From assembly GCF_039523235.1 (NCBI RefSeq), contig NZ_BAAAEX010000008.1: a DNA stretch of 64,000 nt; one strand, 5' to 3'. Positions within the stretch are counted from its first letter, which is position 1. Each line of letters starts with the position of its first letter. Source of the stretch: Castellaniella ginsengisoli. Its GTDB lineage: Bacteria > Pseudomonadota > Gammaproteobacteria > Burkholderiales > Burkholderiaceae_B. The translations under genes and the position numbers were made by a program. A model generated the notes under the pieces. The model was not told where the DNA came from. It ran no database searches and saw nothing but the letters and a program-made list of their open reading frames with translations. Of the stretch, positions 62,728 through 64,000 are shown one piece after another.

Positions 62728-64000
62728 TCAGCACGGAATGTCCGCGCGACGCCTCGAGTAGTACCACCAGGTCACGGCGATCGAGACGGCATAGAACGCG
62801 ACGAAAAACACCAAGGCCGCATTGGGCGTACCGGTGAGTTCGAAGGATGTGCCGAAGCTCTTGGGGATGAAGAAGCCGCCGTAGGCGCCCATGGCGCCGC
62901 TGAATCCCAGCACGGCGGCGGATTCCTTGGCGCCTTCGGCATCGGCCCGGGCCTGCCCCGCCGGCCCGCCGGCGGCATGGCGGCGTTGCGCCAGGGTATT
63001 GAAGATCGTGGGGATCATGGCAAAAGTGGAGCCATTGCCGATGCCGCTCAGGAAGAACAGAAACAGAAAGGACAGCAGGAAACCAAAGAAGCTTCCCGTC
63101 GACTGGCCGCCCGGCAACGAGGCCATCACGCCCAGTACGCCCACGATCATCCAGAAGAACGTCCAGAAGGTGACCCGCGCGCCACCGATGCGGTCGGACA
63201 GCCAGCCGCCGAAGGGCCGCGCCATGGCGCCGACCAGCGGCCCCAGCCAGGCATATTGCAGCGGGCGGATCTCGGGATACAGATATTTGATCAACAGCGG
63301 AAAGCCAGCGGAAAAGCCGATGAAGGAGCCGAAGGTGCCCAGGTACAGAAAGCACATGATCCAGTTGTGCTTGCGCTGGAAGATCACCGACTGCTCGCGG
63401 AAAGACGCCTTGGCGTCGGCGATGTCGTGCATGCCGACCCAGGCCAGCATCGATACGATGAGGATGAACGGCACCCAGATGAAGGCGGCGTTCTGCGCCC
63501 AGATCTCGGTCGGCCCGCCGTGCGCGCCCGACAGTTGCGCCATCTGCGGCTCGCCCGCCCAGGGGCCGAGAATGCCCAGGGTGATGACCAGCGGCGCCAG
63601 GAACTGCACCGAGGATACGCCCAGATTGCCCAGGCCGGCGTTCAGGCCCAGGGCCGAGCCTTTGCGTTCTTTGGGAAAGAAAAAACTGATGTTGGACATG
63701 GACGAGGAAAAGTTCCCGCCCCCCAGGCCGCACAGCAGCGCCAGGATCAGCATGGTGGAGTAAGGCGTGGACGGATCCTGGACCGCCACCCCCACCCCGA
63801 TGGTGGGCAGCAGCAGGCTGGCCGTGGTCAGCGCCGTCCAGCGCCGCCCGCCGAACACGGGCACCATGAAGGAATAGAAGATGCGCAGCGTGGCGCCGGA
63901 CAGCGCCGGCAGCGCGGCCAGCCAGAAGAGCTCGTTTTCGGTGTAGCGGAAGCCCAGGTTGGGCAGGTTGACGGCCACCACGCTCCACATTTGCCAGACG
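62728..64000 (-). CDS. narK: Nitrate/nitrite transporter NarK, N-terminus cut by window edge
   Basis: MFS transporter of the NNP family, importing nitrate or exchanging it for nitrite. At least 423 residues are visible. Reading continues past 64000, so the first helix and start are missing. Both nitrate signature regions are present: GSALGLNAGLGNLGVSSVQF and GFSGAMGAYGGFFIPKSFG. The stop lies 55 bases before narG, so narK leads narGHJI. Any FNR or NarL sites would be to the right of the window. Confidence 0.95.
   Translation of the reverse strand, partial: VWQMWSVVAVNLPNLGFRYTENELFWLAALPALSGATLRIFYSFMVPVFGGRRWTALTTASLLLPTIGVGVAVQDPSTPYSTMLILALLCGLGGGNFSSSMSNISFFFPKERKGSALGLNAGLGNLGVSSVQFLAPLVITLGILGPWAGEPQMAQLSGAHGGPTEIWAQNAAFIWVPFILIVSMLAWVGMHDIADAKASFREQSVIFQRKHNWIMCFLYLGTFGSFIGFSAGFPLLIKYLYPEIRPLQYAWLGPLVGAMARPFGGWLSDRIGGARVTFWTFFWMIVGVLGVMASLPGGQSTGSFFGFLLSFLFLFFLSGIGNGSTFAMIPTIFNTLAQRRHAAGGPAGQARADAEGAKESAAVLGFSGAMGAYGGFFIPKSFGTSFELTGTPNAALVFFVAFYAVSIAVTWWYYSRRRADIPC

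Overview
The window is GC-rich, densely packed bacterial chromosome. Gene content and order point to a betaproteobacterium of the order Burkholderiales, most likely family Alcaligenaceae (Bordetella/Achromobacter/Castellaniella side). This is inferred from protein style, from a locus resembling Bordetella lgm (lipid A glucosamine modification) and from membrane-bound nitrate respiration; no species can be named from sequence alone. I see no insertion sequence, prophage, CRISPR array, rRNA operon or replication origin. Both ends cut genes: pgk on the left (5' part only) and narK on the right (5' end missing).

Layout. 0-8.4 kb: tkt-gapA-pgk, divergent rsmE, then maeB, a patatin-like lipase and an orphan barstar on the minus strand. 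8.4-15 kb: a FAD-binding-like protein, an aminotransferase, a lytic transglycosylase, ubiD, a YqjD/YqjE/YqjK-type membrane trio, and upp. 15-19.7 kb: a complete Liv-type ABC importer (binding protein, two permeases, two ATPases). 19.8-32.9 kb: dacB, the queA-tgt-yajC-secD-secF operon, a short repeat-bearing gap, and the miaB-phoH-ybeY-corC-lnt operon. 32.9-37.7 kb: a large PAS/GGDEF/EAL protein and small proteins. 37.8-38.1 kb: tRNA-Ala, tRNA-Glu and tRNA-Asp under one clear promoter and terminator. 38.4-41.8 kb: bioB and two transporters.

41.9-64 kb is a coherent respiratory block. moaC-moaD-moaE-moaB-moeA, mobA and moaA supply molybdenum cofactor, including its guanylylation. narK-narG-narH-narJ-narI plus a parvulin-type isomerase form the nitrate reductase that needs this cofactor. 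Between them lies a truncated haemoglobin-nnrS-nsrR operon for nitric oxide defence, with a candidate NsrR operator over its -10 box. Also here are an lgm-like lipid A modification cluster and a MerR regulator whose near-perfect 22-bp operator precedes an exported alpha/beta hydrolase.

Most of the window is ordinary housekeeping. I found no wholly new system. Points worth a second look are a pair of extragenic hairpins with a shared core placed directly after the stop codons of secF and moaA, a 32-bp direct repeat after secF, an orphan barstar translationally coupled to a patatin lipase, a MoaB without the family's usual acidic residue, a GGDEF protein with a degenerate EAL domain, and several convergent or divergent genes that overlap.
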